The position numbers and the translations under genes are program-made. Under the pieces are notes generated by a model that was not told where the DNA came from, made no database searches, and saw nothing but the letters and a program-made list of their open reading frames with translations. Below, one piece after another: positions 1 to 13,354 of a stretch of DNA of 64,000 nt; positions within the stretch are counted from its first letter, which is position 1; each line of letters starts with the position of its first letter. This DNA is from Rhodoblastus sp963704565 (GTDB lineage: Bacteria; Pseudomonadota; Alphaproteobacteria; Rhizobiales; Beijerinckiaceae), in assembly GCA_963704565.1 (NCBI GenBank), contig OY969917.1, forward strand, positions 1,798,001 through 1,862,000, read 5' to 3'.

Positions 1-4105
<4,105 letters not shown>

Positions 4106-4567
4106 GACTGCCCCTCCGCCCGGAGACGAAGACGTCAAGCCAAGCGAAAGCGACGCAGGCTTGGCGGCTTCCCCAGAATGCGGCCGATATTACCGAGCGT
4201 CCCCTCCACGCCAACCCTCAAAAACGAGGGGATGCAGAAAACCGCAGCGCCTCGGCGTCGGCTTTATCTTGTTGAAACGCAAAAAAGATCGGGAGGCGCC
4301 GCCCTAAGTTCCATTTGCGCGAATCGCGAGAACCGTCGGAAGGTTTATATTTATACAATTCAGGACAGACAGTTAGACAAATTTGGCTGCGGGCGCGACC
4401 CGCGAAACGGCTGTTCCGCTTTGTTTGCATTGCGATAAATCAATAGTTTTGTGACTTCGGCGCATTGCGCTTCTAGGTATTTTTACGCAGGAACCTTTGC
4501 AGAACGCACTGTCGCGACCACGAGCCTGAAGCCTGAGCGGCGCCGCTGTTTTGGGTAGAGGTTTTGC
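4106..4567 (-). promoter_or_regulatory. Intergenic region upstream of the adhesin gene
   Basis: This 462-bp gap separates the luxR-type gene from the adhesin gene, both on the minus strand. It is clearly more AT-rich than its surroundings (notably 4320-4390 and 4430-4500), as expected for a promoter. No open frame looks coding. No confident lux-box palindrome was found by eye. A 12-bp palindrome at 4536-4547 just after the luxR stop lacks a U-tract on the minus strand, so it is at best a weak terminator. Confidence 0.4.
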
Positions 4568-5284
4568 TCAATCCGAAATAACGCCCCACGATACGGCCTT
4601 GGCGATGGTTTCCGGCCGGGTATGGGCTTTCAATTTTCGCCGCGCGCCCTCGAAATAGCCGCGCGCCGTTGCTTCGCCGATGCCCAGTTCATGCGCGATC
4701 GCCTTGTCCGACAGACCATGCGCGATCAGGCGCAGGCATTGGCGCTCACGTTCGGTCAGGCCGGCGGGCGGGCGAGGAAAACCTTCGGTCGCGGCAAGCG
4801 TTCGAACATGCTGATGAAAGGCGGCGGCCATCAGCGCCACCAGCCCCTTCGCCTCCTGCGAAAAAATCTCCCGCCGCGCCGCCACGCTGACCAGACCATA
4901 TCGCCCGCCGCCGCGCGGGAATGGCGCGACCAATCCGTCGACCCAGCCGAACTCGTGGGCGCGATCGAACGCCTCATGCGTCAGCCCCTTGAAGCGGCCG
5001 TCCCGGCGCAGGTCGTTCCAGGTGAAGGGCGCGCGATAGACATCGACATTGGCCAGCACCGGATCGTGCTCATGAAGCCGGTTGCGGATATAGAATTGCG
5101 TCCAGGCGTCCGGCCAGGCGATGGCGAAAAACACCACCATATCCTTATCGGCGACATCGATCTCGCCTGCCGCCAGCGTATCGACGTCATAGGGCCGCAA
5201 AAAGTCGAGAAACAGATCGACCGCGCCCTTGACGGTCTGTTCGCGCCGCAGCGCCGCGTCGAAATGGGCGAGTGAAAAAGGCAA
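4568..5284 (-). CDS. LuxR-family quorum-sensing-type transcriptional regulator
   Basis: A 238-residue protein. The N-terminal part (about 1-165) has the autoinducer-binding-domain signature: aromatic residues in AWPDAWTQFYIRN, then HDPVLANV and APFTWND, matching the conserved W-Y-D-P-V-W positions of LuxR/TraR ligand pockets. The C-terminal 65 residues are a LuxR helix-turn-helix (GLTERERQCLRLIAHGLSDK, then IGEATARGYFEGARRKL). The start is a TTG at 5284 with GAGG upstream; no in-frame ATG is available. No luxI-type synthase lies in the window, so it would be a solo receptor here. The next gene downstream on the same strand is the adhesin, which makes it a candidate target by position only. 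The ligand is unknown. Confidence 0.85.
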   Translation of the reverse strand: MPFSLAHFDAALRREQTVKGAVDLFLDFLRPYDVDTLAAGEIDVADKDMVVFFAIAWPDAWTQFYIRNRLHEHDPVLANVDVYRAPFTWNDLRRDGRFKGLTHEAFDRAHEFGWVDGLVAPFPRGGGRYGLVSVAARREIFSQEAKGLVALMAAAFHQHVRTLAATEGFPRPPAGLTERERQCLRLIAHGLSDKAIAHELGIGEATARGYFEGARRKLKAHTRPETIAKAVSWGVISD

Positions 5285-5411
5285 TATGACGATCCTCGAA
5301 CCAATCGCGAGCAGACGGCCGAAGCCGGCGCGCGGGCATGACGTTGCCGCGCCGCCGTCGATTAATCAAGTGGCGCATGGAGTCACTGCGCCGCGCGATC
5401 GCGCAGGCGCG

Positions 5412-5789
5412 TCAATTGGCGCGGCTCCAGTCGAAGCTCTTGCAGATCAAGCCGCCCAGCACGCAGCCGGCGGTGTTCAGCGCGCCGCCGGAAAGGCTCA
5501 TCTTGCCCGAATAGGTATGGCCGTCGTCGGGATTGAAGGCCGAGCCGCGCCATTGGTTGTCGCCGGACGGTTTCATGCCCCAAAAGACGCGCTGGCCGAT
5601 ATGGGCGGGCGAGTCCTTGTCCCTCAGCCAGACGACGACGCCGCAAAGCGCGACGCCGCAATGCGAAAACCGCACCTTGGTCTTGCCGTCCGCGCGCAGC
5701 CAGACGCCGCTCGGGTCGCCCGCCCAGGCGGCGGACGCGGAAATCGCGATCGCCGCCATTGCCACAACGATCGTCTTCATCCTGCTCAT
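5412..5789 (-). CDS. DUF2147-type small exported protein
   Basis: A 125-residue protein with a clear Sec signal peptide (MKTIVVAMAAIAISASAAWA, cleaved after AWA) and a compact mature part. The mature sequence DPSGVWLRADGKTKVRF, then CGVALCGVVVWLRD and FNPDDGHTYSGKMSLSGG, matches the DUF2147 family: an N-terminal GxW motif, a Cys pair and a YxGKM-like segment. Translation may start at Met1 or at Met4. Family members are periplasmic and have no established biochemical role. It sits alone between the luxR-type gene and glmS. Confidence 0.8.
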   Translation of the reverse strand: MSRMKTIVVAMAAIAISASAAWAGDPSGVWLRADGKTKVRFSHCGVALCGVVVWLRDKDSPAHIGQRVFWGMKPSGDNQWRGSAFNPDDGHTYSGKMSLSGGALNTAGCVLGGLICKSFDWSRAN

Positions 5790-5887
5790 TTTTCCTCCCT
5801 CCCCGCTCGCGGCCTTTCTTTTTTAAACCGCGCCCGGCAGGATAGCCCGAACAAGACTTAGTTCAAGTATAAACTTTCTTGCGCCAT

Positions 5888-7717
5888 TCACTCCACCGTG
5901 ACGCTCTTGGCCAGATTGCGCGGCTGGTCGACGTCCTTGCCCATGAAGACCGCAGTGTAATAGGCCAGCAACTGGATCGGCGCGGCATAGACGATGGCCG
6001 CGAAATCGGGCGCCATGTCGGGCAGGCGGATTTCGCCGGCGAGCGAGACGGCGGCGGCGTCGATGGCGTGGGAATCGCCGACCATGATGATCCGCCCGCC
6101 CCGCGCCGCGACTTCCTGAAGGTTCGACACTGTCTTTTCCAGCACCGGATCGGTCGGCGCGATCACGATCACCGGCAATTGCTCGTCGATCAGCGCGATC
6201 GGCCCGTGTTTCAATTCGCCCGCCGCATAGCCCTCGGCGTGGATATAGGAGATTTCCTTGAGTTTCAGCGCGCCTTCCAAAGCCAGCGGGTAGGACGGGC
6301 CGCGCCCGAGATAGAGCACGTCGGTCGCCTTGGAGAGCTGGTGCGAAAGCGCCTCGATCCCCGGTTCGAGCTTCATCGCCTCCGCCAGCAGGCCGGGGAC
6401 CACCATCAACTCGTTGACCAGTCTCTTTTCCGTCGCCGCGTCGAGCACGCCGCGCGCCCGCCCCAAGGCGATGGCGAGCGCCGCCAGAACCGTGAGCTGG
6501 CAGGTGAAAGCCTTGGTCGAGGCGACGCCGATTTCCGGCCCGGCGAGCGTCGGCGCGGCGACATCGCTTTCGCGCGCGATGGTCGAGGTCGGCACATTGA
6601 CCACGCCCATAACTTTCTGGCCATGGGCCTTGGCGAAGCGCAGGCTGGCGAGCGTATCCGCCGTCTCGCCCGATTGCGAGACCACGATCATCAGCCCCTG
6701 CTCCGGCAAGGGCGCGTCGCGATAGCGGAATTCGGAGGCGACATCGACCTCGACCCGCAGCCGCGCGAAGCGCTCGAACCAATATTTCCCGATCATGCCC
6801 GCGTAATAGGCGGTGCCGCAGGCGGTCAGGGTAATGCCGTTCAGCTTGGCCGCGTCGAAAGGCAGCTCGAAAGGCAGGCGCACGCAGCCGGCGGCGAAAT
6901 CGATGTAATGGGCGAGCGTGCGCGCCACGACTTCCGGCTGCTCATGGATTTCCTTGGCCATGAAATGCCGGTAATTGCCCTTGTCCACCATAAAGGCCGA
7001 GGCCTGGGTCTTGAGCTTGGGCCGCTCGACCTTGCGATTGTCCTCGTCGCGGAACTCCGCCGAGCCGCGCCGCAGGATCACCCAGTCGCCGTCCTCAAGA
7101 TAAGTGATCGTGTCGGTGAAGGCCGCGAGCGCCAAAGCGTCGGAGCCGAGATACATTTCCCCGCCTTCGCCATAGCCCACCGCCAGAGGCGCGCCGCGCC
7201 GGGCGCCGATCAAAAGATCGTCCTCGCCATTGAACAGGAAGGCGAGCGCGAAGGCGCCCTTGAGCCAGGGCAGGCTCGCCGCCACCGCCGCCACCGGCGA
7301 CAGGCCGCGATCGAGCTGTTCGGTCACCAGATGGGCGACGGCTTCGGTGTCGGTCTGGCTGACGAATTCATGGCCGAGCGCGACCAACTCCTCGCGCAAT
7401 TCGCGGAAATTCTCGATGATCCCGTTATGCACCACCGCGAGCTTTTCGGTGGCGTGGGGATGGGCGTTGTTCTCGGTCGGGCGGCCGTGGGTCGCCCAGC
7501 GGGTGTGGCCGATCCCGACCCGGCCGAAAAGCGGCCTTTCATGCAGCAGGGCTTCGAGATTGCGCAGCTTGCCCTCGACGCGGCGGCGCTCCAGTTTGCC
7601 GTCTTCCAGCGTGGCGACGCCCGCCGAATCGTAGCCGCGATATTCGAGCCGCTTCAGGGCGTCAATCAGCTGGCCCGCGACCGGGCCCTGACCGAGAATG
7701 CCGACAATGCCGCACAT
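5888..7717 (-). CDS. glmS: Glutamine--fructose-6-phosphate aminotransferase (isomerizing)
   Basis: A 609-residue protein, the usual length for GlmS. It begins MCGIVGILG, giving the N-terminal catalytic Cys2 of class II glutamine amidotransferases after Met removal. The glutaminase domain covers about residues 1-240 (GRVGIGHTRWATHG, VVHNGIIENF). Two SIS sugar-isomerase domains follow (VVSQSGETADT, GRGPSYPLALEGALKLKE), and the C-terminus is KSVTVE as in other GlmS proteins. It makes glucosamine-6-phosphate from fructose-6-phosphate and glutamine, the entry step to UDP-GlcNAc for peptidoglycan and lipopolysaccharide. The later enzyme GlmU is encoded at 19623-21008, not in the same operon. No glmS ribozyme-like leader was apparent. 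Confidence 0.97.
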   Translation of the reverse strand: MCGIVGILGQGPVAGQLIDALKRLEYRGYDSAGVATLEDGKLERRRVEGKLRNLEALLHERPLFGRVGIGHTRWATHGRPTENNAHPHATEKLAVVHNGIIENFRELREELVALGHEFVSQTDTEAVAHLVTEQLDRGLSPVAAVAASLPWLKGAFALAFLFNGEDDLLIGARRGAPLAVGYGEGGEMYLGSDALALAAFTDTITYLEDGDWVILRRGSAEFRDEDNRKVERPKLKTQASAFMVDKGNYRHFMAKEIHEQPEVVARTLAHYIDFAAGCVRLPFELPFDAAKLNGITLTACGTAYYAGMIGKYWFERFARLRVEVDVASEFRYRDAPLPEQGLMIVVSQSGETADTLASLRFAKAHGQKVMGVVNVPTSTIARESDVAAPTLAGPEIGVASTKAFTCQLTVLAALAIALGRARGVLDAATEKRLVNELMVVPGLLAEAMKLEPGIEALSHQLSKATDVLYLGRGPSYPLALEGALKLKEISYIHAEGYAAGELKHGPIALIDEQLPVIVIAPTDPVLEKTVSNLQEVAARGGRIIMVGDSHAIDAAAVSLAGEIRLPDMAPDFAAIVYAAPIQLLAYYTAVFMGKDVDQPRNLAKSVTVE

Positions 7718-7828
7718 GAATCTTTTGTCTCCAATCGAATCTTCGCCGCAGGAAAGGCCATGTTTCAGCCGGGGCGCAAGTCAAATTTCATTACATGCTT
7801 GACGCGCCGGGGCGGCCCCGCGCCGGCG

Positions 7829-9274
7829 TCACGGGCCGATCGAGCGCAAGGCCTGATTGCGGCAGGCGAAGGCGGTGATGAACGAGGCATAGCTCCAGGC
7901 GAGGCTTTGCGCCGAGACCGGCGCGCCGTCGATTTGCGAGAACTGCTCCGCGAGAACGCCGGATTCCGGGGCAAACCGCCGCACCGTGGCCATGACCGCG
8001 TCGCCGCGCGCGATGAGCGCCCGCGCCAGCCCGGCGCCAATCTGCAAACCGGGCGTTTCGCCAAGAATTTCGCCAAGAATTTCGCGATGTTCGGGCGAAA
8101 GGGCGATGTCCTCGCCGGAGGCCACGGTCGCGGCGGCGCGGTAGTAGAACTCCGCCGCGCCCAGCGTCGAAAAATAGAAGGCGCCGCCGGTGAAATAGAT
8201 GTCGCCTTCATAGCGCCCCTGCGCGGTTCCGCATTCCGCAGGCCGGTCCCGGTTGATCGGATAGATTCGGTCGAACAAATCTTCGAGCCGGCGCAAGGTC
8301 GCCAGAGCTTTTGGGTCGGCGGGGCTGTGCGGGCCGCTGCGCCGCCCCGCCTGGACGAGGCCGAGAAGGACGGCGAAATCGAGTCGCATGGTCGCGGCGG
8401 AATCGAGCCCCGAATCGGGCAGCGGCGTCAGATAAACGCCCGATTCGACGTCGAAATATCGGTCGAGACCCCGCGCCGCCTGTTGCGCGGCGTGAGCGAA
8501 ACTTTCGGCTCGGCGGCCGTCGCCCAGCGACCGCGCCCATTCGGCCCCGTCGCTCAAGGCGGCGAACTGGACGATCTGGGTGTGATAATGGCGGCCCCAG
8601 CGCTCTTCCCACAGATCGTAGCAGGGCTCCGGCCAATATTCGCGGGTGAAGTCGAGATCGCTCTCGATCAGCGCGCGCAGGGGTTTGAGCGGCAGATGCG
8701 GACGGAGATCCTCATTGCGCCAGTAGCGCATCGTGGCGAGCGCGCGCAAAGCTGGGCCGTCGTTTTGCGGCCTTTGCCAGCGCAGGATGTCCAGCCGCCC
8801 GTCGGCGCCGAGACGCGCCTCGCCGAGCGCGCGGTCGCCATATATTTCCGCCATTTCCTCGCGCGTGCGCAGATTTTTGACATAAGCGGGCTGGACGCCG
8901 GCGCGCTCTTCCTCGTCACCCGGACGGGCGCGCCCGTCGAGCCGGCTGAGATTCAAGCTGAATTCGACGAATTCGCCGAACAGCCGCAAACCCTGGTCGC
9001 GGAGCGTCCCGTCCTCGATGAGATGGCGCAAGGCGTCGATGACCACGGCGGAATCGCGCAGCCAGTGGAAGAAGAAATCCGGGTTTTCGGCGAGATCGGC
9101 GCAGGCGAGCACCGAGCCGGGCGCCGCCCGGACGGTCTGGCCGTAATGGGGGCGATGCTTGACCAGACCGGTCGCCGAAATGGCGCGGGGCATGAGTTCG
9201 GCGCAATGCCGATATTGGCGCGCCATCCAATCGTCCAATCCGGATGTCCAGGGCTCGGATCGCGGCTTGCTCAT
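7829..9274 (-). CDS. GH15 glucoamylase-like glycoside hydrolase
   Basis: A 481-residue protein of the fungal-type glucoamylase fold. Motifs match GH15: NPDFFFHWLRDSA (residues 64-76), WQRPQNDGPALRA (166-178), DLWEERW with the likely general acid Glu223, and GVLAEQF with the likely general base Glu443, followed by LAWSYASF. The ATG at 9274 is chosen because GAGG lies just upstream and the preceding gene stops at 9282; a longer frame to 9352 would overlap it. No signal peptide is seen, so it probably acts in the cytoplasm on alpha-glucans such as glycogen or malto-oligosaccharides. Tight spacing (7 bp) suggests co-translation with the ABC transporter gene upstream. Confidence 0.85.
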   Translation of the reverse strand: MSKPRSEPWTSGLDDWMARQYRHCAELMPRAISATGLVKHRPHYGQTVRAAPGSVLACADLAENPDFFFHWLRDSAVVIDALRHLIEDGTLRDQGLRLFGEFVEFSLNLSRLDGRARPGDEEERAGVQPAYVKNLRTREEMAEIYGDRALGEARLGADGRLDILRWQRPQNDGPALRALATMRYWRNEDLRPHLPLKPLRALIESDLDFTREYWPEPCYDLWEERWGRHYHTQIVQFAALSDGAEWARSLGDGRRAESFAHAAQQAARGLDRYFDVESGVYLTPLPDSGLDSAATMRLDFAVLLGLVQAGRRSGPHSPADPKALATLRRLEDLFDRIYPINRDRPAECGTAQGRYEGDIYFTGGAFYFSTLGAAEFYYRAAATVASGEDIALSPEHREILGEILGETPGLQIGAGLARALIARGDAVMATVRRFAPESGVLAEQFSQIDGAPVSAQSLAWSYASFITAFACRNQALRSIGP

Positions 9275-9281
9275 GCAGGCC

Positions 9282-11096
9282 TCACGCGGAAGGCCCGGCG
9301 CCGAATTCCTCGCCCGTATCGCGGTGCGGCGGAAAAGCCAGGCTTCCGCCACGCGGGTCGCGGCTCAGGCAGAGAACGCGCCGAAAGAACGGGTCGGCGC
9401 CTTGCGAGCTCGCGATGCTGACGAGGGTGGAGCCGGAAAGCTCCTTGTTGAACATATCGAACAAGGCCGCCCGCCCAGTGGCGGAGAGCAGGTCGACGGC
9501 GGAATCGGCGATCACCCACAGCGGCCGATGCAGCAGAAGGCGGGCGAAGGCGAGGCTGCGCTGCTCGGGATCGGTGAGAATCTGGTCCCAGCGTCCGCGC
9601 TCGTCCAGCCGCCGGGCGAGGTAAGCGAGGCCCATGCGCGTCAGCGCGGCCTCGAATTGCGCCGTGGTGAAATTTTCCGCCGCCGCCGGTTTGGCGAGAA
9701 TGTCACGGAGCGACCCGTCGGGAATATAGGGGCGTTTGGGCATGAAAACGATGCGGTCGTCCGAAGGCAAGGCGATGCGCCCGGCGCCCCAGGACCACAG
9801 GCCGGCCATGGCCCGAAAAAGGCTGGTCTTGCCCGCCCCCGGCGCGCCGGCGATCAGGACATGTTCGCCGGCCGCGATTTCGACATGGGGCTGATCGAGC
9901 CTGATGCCGCCCGACGGCGAAAGAACGGTGAGATCGTCGAATTGCAGCTTGTTTCCAGGCGAAACCGTCCATTCGATGCGTGAGGCGCCGCCGCCGACGC
10001 GATCCATGTCCTGCAAGGCGCGGCGGAAGGCGGCGACGCGCAGCAAGGTGGCGCGCCAATCGGCGATCGCGCCGACATTATCGACAAACCAGCGCAGGGA
10101 TTGCTGCACCTGATTGAAGGCGCCGACCGCCATCAGCAGCCCGCCGAACGTCAGGGAGCCGGCGAAATAGGCCGGCGAGGCGACGACGATCGGCGCGACG
10201 ATGGTGAACCAGCCATAGCCGGCCGACACCCAGGTCAGACGGGTGGTGACGCCGATGATCTCGCGCAGGATAACGAGAAGCCGGGAGAGCTGCCGGTTGA
10301 GCCGCGTCGATTCTTCGTTTTCGCCGCGATGGACGGCGATGCCTTCGCTATGCTCGTTGGCGTGGACCAAGGCGAAGCGCAGATCGGACTCGCGCGCGTA
10401 GCGCTCGGCGTTGAGGGGAACCAGCGGCCGGCCCACGCGCCAGGAGAAGAACGAGGCCACGCCGGCGTAAATCAGCGCCGCCCAGACCATATAGCCGGGA
10501 ATGCTGAAATGATGGCCCAGAAGCGACAGGACCACGCCCCGCGAAAGGCCCCACAGCACGCCGACGAAACAGATGAGCAGCAGCGCCGACTGCAACAGGC
10601 CGGCGCCGAGATCGGTCGAGACATCGGAAAGATGGCCGGCGTCCGCATCGATGCGCTGGTCGGGATTGACCCCGATCACCCCCGCCCCGGAGATGAGAAA
10701 GGCGCGCCGGGGCGTCAGCCATTGCGCGATCAGGTCGCGCGTCAGCCCTTCGCGCATTTTCATTTTCATCGTCATGCTCAGCCACAGCTGGGCGACATTG
10801 AGCGCGAGCAGCGCGCCGGCGATGAAAAGATAATAAAAGAGCTGGCGGCCGAATTCCGACATGTCCTTCTGGGCGAGCGAATCATAGAAGGCCTTGGTCC
10901 AGACGTTCAGGACGATCTGCATGATCGCGGTGCCGCCGACCACGACCAGCAGCCCCGCCGCCAGGCCCCACAGGACGGCGCGCTGCCGCGAAGCGCCAAG
11001 GGCGCGCAGAAGCACGCGCGCCAGAACGATGAAACCGTCGTCCGGCGGCGCCTTTCCGGCCGCCGCCTCAGAAGCGGCGTTGGTCTTTTCCGCCAT
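9282..11096 (-). CDS. SbmA/YddA-like ABC transporter (permease fused to ATPase) with degenerate catalytic motifs
   Basis: A 604-residue half-transporter with an N-terminal membrane domain of the ABC_membrane_2 type (several hydrophobic helices; WTKAFYDSLAQKD, NPDQRIDAD) and a C-terminal nucleotide-binding domain. Walker A is intact (GAPGAGKTS, about residues 414-422). The other motifs are not: the signature reads LTDPEQ rather than LSGGEQ, Walker B ends in WVIADS where DE is expected, the D-loop is altered, and the switch histidine position reads SIASSQ. The ATG at 11096 is preferred over an upstream one at 11135. Family members import peptides or other solutes. Given the lost motifs, ATP hydrolysis by this protein is doubtful. 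It is probably co-transcribed with the GH15 gene. Confidence 0.8.
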   Translation of the reverse strand: MAEKTNAASEAAAGKAPPDDGFIVLARVLLRALGASRQRAVLWGLAAGLLVVVGGTAIMQIVLNVWTKAFYDSLAQKDMSEFGRQLFYYLFIAGALLALNVAQLWLSMTMKMKMREGLTRDLIAQWLTPRRAFLISGAGVIGVNPDQRIDADAGHLSDVSTDLGAGLLQSALLLICFVGVLWGLSRGVVLSLLGHHFSIPGYMVWAALIYAGVASFFSWRVGRPLVPLNAERYARESDLRFALVHANEHSEGIAVHRGENEESTRLNRQLSRLLVILREIIGVTTRLTWVSAGYGWFTIVAPIVVASPAYFAGSLTFGGLLMAVGAFNQVQQSLRWFVDNVGAIADWRATLLRVAAFRRALQDMDRVGGGASRIEWTVSPGNKLQFDDLTVLSPSGGIRLDQPHVEIAAGEHVLIAGAPGAGKTSLFRAMAGLWSWGAGRIALPSDDRIVFMPKRPYIPDGSLRDILAKPAAAENFTTAQFEAALTRMGLAYLARRLDERGRWDQILTDPEQRSLAFARLLLHRPLWVIADSAVDLLSATGRAALFDMFNKELSGSTLVSIASSQGADPFFRRVLCLSRDPRGGSLAFPPHRDTGEEFGAGPSA

Positions 11097-11206
11097 CGAT
11101 CCCCGACCGCATCCCTCGCCTCGCCCGGCGCGCAACCTTGCACGGCTCCGCCAAGCTTATAACATCATCGCGAAGGGCTGGGGCAAGCCGGGGGGCGGAT
11201 TCGGAC

Positions 11207-13354
11207 ATGGACGCGGACTTGGACCTGAACGGGATCGAAAAACTTCTCGCCGAAATGACCCTTGAGGAGAAGCTCGGCCAGATGACCATGTCGCCGGCGG
11301 GTTCGGCGACCACCGGGCCGGTTCGCGGCGAAGCGACGACGGAAGCCGTCCGCGCCGGCGCGGTCGGCTCCCTGCTGAACATATGGGGCCGCGTGGCGAC
11401 CAACCGTTTCCAGAAGCTCGCGGTGGAGGAGACGAGGCTCGGCATACCTTTGTTCTTCGGGGTCGATGTCCTGCACGGCCATCGCACCGTCTTTCCCATT
11501 CCGCTCGCCGAGGCTGGCCTGTTCGACCCGGTTTACTGGGAGCGCACCGCGCGGGCGGCGGCGCGGGAAGCCGCCGCCGATGGCGCCGATCTGACCTTCG
11601 CGCCCATGCTCGACATCGCTCGCGACCCGCGCTGGGGCCGCATGGCCGAAGGCGCCGGCGAAGACCCCCTGGTCGGAGCGCGTTTCGCCGTCGCCAAGGT
11701 GCGCGGCTTCCAGGGCGGCGATCTCGCCGCGCCCGATTCGCTCGCCGCCACCGCCAAGCATTTCTGCTGCGGCGGCGCCGCTCTGGCGGGGCGCGAATAT
11801 GCCGCCGCCGATCTCTCGGACCGCGCCGTGCATGAAACCTATCTGCCGCCGTTCCGCGCCGCCGTCGAAGCCGGCTGCGCCGCGATCATGGCGGCTTTCA
11901 ATTCGGTCGGCGGCGTCCCCATGACCGCCCATGTCCCGCTGCTGCGCGCCTGGCTGCGCGAAAAACTCGGGTTCGACGGGGTGATCATGAGCGATTACGC
12001 GGCAATCGAGGAGCTGATCGATCATGGCGTCGCCGCCGACCGCGCCGAAGCGGCCGGTCTGGCGCTCAAGGCCGGCGTGGACATCGACATGGTCAGCGGC
12101 GTCTATTTTTCCGCCCTGCCCGAGGCGCTGTCGCGCGGACTCGCGAAGATGGCGGACATTGACGCCGCCGTGCGGCGAATCCTCATCCTGAAGATGAAAC
12201 TCGGCCTGTTCGACGATCCCCGCCGCCGCGCGAAGGCCAGACGATCGGCCTCGGGCGCGGCGAAGAAACTCGCGCTCGACGCCGCCCGCCGCGCCATCAC
12301 GCTTCTGACCAATGACGGAACCCTGCCGCTTGGCGAAAACATCCGCCGCATCGCCTTGATCGGCCCGCTCGCCGACGCGCGGGAGGAAATGGTCGGCCCC
12401 TGGACGCTCGCCGCCGACCCGCGCCAATGTTCGACCGTTCTCGAAGGCCTGCGCGCCGCTTTGCCCGACCGTGAAATTTTCTACCAACAGGGCGTGACCA
12501 TCAGGGGCGACGACGTGAGCGGCATAGACGCCGCGCGGGCGGCCTGCGAAACCGCCGACGCGGTGATTCTCTGCGTCGGCGAGGCGGCGCGGATGAGCGG
12601 CGAGGCGGCGAGCCGGGCGCGGCCCGGACTGCCCGGCCGCCAGCGCGAACTGGCGGAGGCCGTGCTGGCGACCGGCCGGCCGGCCGTCGCCCTGCTTTTT
12701 TCCGGCAGGCCCCTGATCGTCCCCTGGCTCGCCGAGCGCGCTCGCGCCATGGTCGCGGCCTGGTTTCTCGGGGCGGGCGCCGGCGCGGCGATCGCCGAGG
12801 TTCTGACCGGGCGATTCAACCCGACCGGGCGCCTTCCCGTCACCTGGCCGCGCGCCGTGGGGCAGATTCCGATCTTTTTCGCCGAACGCCCCGCCGCCCG
12901 CCCGGCCAATCCGGACGACCCCTTCACCAGCAAATATATCGACCTGCCCAACGAGCCGCTTTTTCCCTTCGGCCACGGCCTGTCCTACGCTGAGGTCAAA
13001 CTGGACAAGCTGCGCCTCGGCCAGGAGGAATTCCGGCCGGGCGACCGAATAACGGTCGAGGTGGAGGCGCGGAATCTTTCCGGCCGGGCGGCGCGGGAAA
13101 CCATCTTTCTGTTTTCCCGCGACCGCGTCGCCGCCGCCGCGCCGCTGGTTCTGGAGCTTAAAGGCTGGGCCAAGGTGGAACTCGCGCCCCGGCGAAAAAA
13201 AACCGTCGTTTTCACCCTGGCGGCCGAAGACCTGTCCAGCCTCGACGCCGATCTCGCATGGAGGCTGGAGCCGGGCGATTTCGACATTTATGTCGGCCTC
13301 AGCGCCGACCGGCGTTTCCTGCTTTCCGCGCGCCTGCGCTGCCGGCCCGCCTGA
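11207..13354 (+). CDS. GH3 beta-glucosidase (BglX-like)
   Basis: A 715-residue protein with GH3 architecture. The N-terminal TIM-barrel domain carries MTLEEKLGQM, VDVLHGHRTVFP, RDPRWGRMAEGAGEDP and TAKHFCCGGA, with the catalytic nucleophile Asp in GFDGVIMSDYAA near residue 262. An alpha/beta sandwich (ALIGPLADAREEMVGPW) and a C-terminal fibronectin-III-like domain (FPFGHGLSYAEV, then VEVEARNLSGRAA) follow. The ATG at 11207 is chosen because a G-rich ribosome site precedes it. There is no clear signal peptide, so it may be cytoplasmic, unlike periplasmic E. coli BglX. It would release glucose from beta-linked oligosaccharides. It diverges from the ABC/GH15 pair, forming a small sugar-handling locus by position. 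Confidence 0.92.
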   Translation: MDADLDLNGIEKLLAEMTLEEKLGQMTMSPAGSATTGPVRGEATTEAVRAGAVGSLLNIWGRVATNRFQKLAVEETRLGIPLFFGVDVLHGHRTVFPIPLAEAGLFDPVYWERTARAAAREAAADGADLTFAPMLDIARDPRWGRMAEGAGEDPLVGARFAVAKVRGFQGGDLAAPDSLAATAKHFCCGGAALAGREYAAADLSDRAVHETYLPPFRAAVEAGCAAIMAAFNSVGGVPMTAHVPLLRAWLREKLGFDGVIMSDYAAIEELIDHGVAADRAEAAGLALKAGVDIDMVSGVYFSALPEALSRGLAKMADIDAAVRRILILKMKLGLFDDPRRRAKARRSASGAAKKLALDAARRAITLLTNDGTLPLGENIRRIALIGPLADAREEMVGPWTLAADPRQCSTVLEGLRAALPDREIFYQQGVTIRGDDVSGIDAARAACETADAVILCVGEAARMSGEAASRARPGLPGRQRELAEAVLATGRPAVALLFSGRPLIVPWLAERARAMVAAWFLGAGAGAAIAEVLTGRFNPTGRLPVTWPRAVGQIPIFFAERPAARPANPDDPFTSKYIDLPNEPLFPFGHGLSYAEVKLDKLRLGQEEFRPGDRITVEVEARNLSGRAARETIFLFSRDRVAAAAPLVLELKGWAKVELAPRRKKTVVFTLAAEDLSSLDADLAWRLEPGDFDIYVGLSADRRFLLSARLRCRPA

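Noticed and set aside
4536..4547. Perfect 12-bp palindrome after the luxR-type gene
   Set aside because: Short, no U-tract in the direction of transcription, and such palindromes are frequent in GC-rich sequence.
5879..9421. Plus-strand open frame of 1,180 codons
   Set aside because: It lies antisense to glmS and the GH15 gene, both with clear catalytic motifs. Long antisense frames are common in GC-rich DNA.
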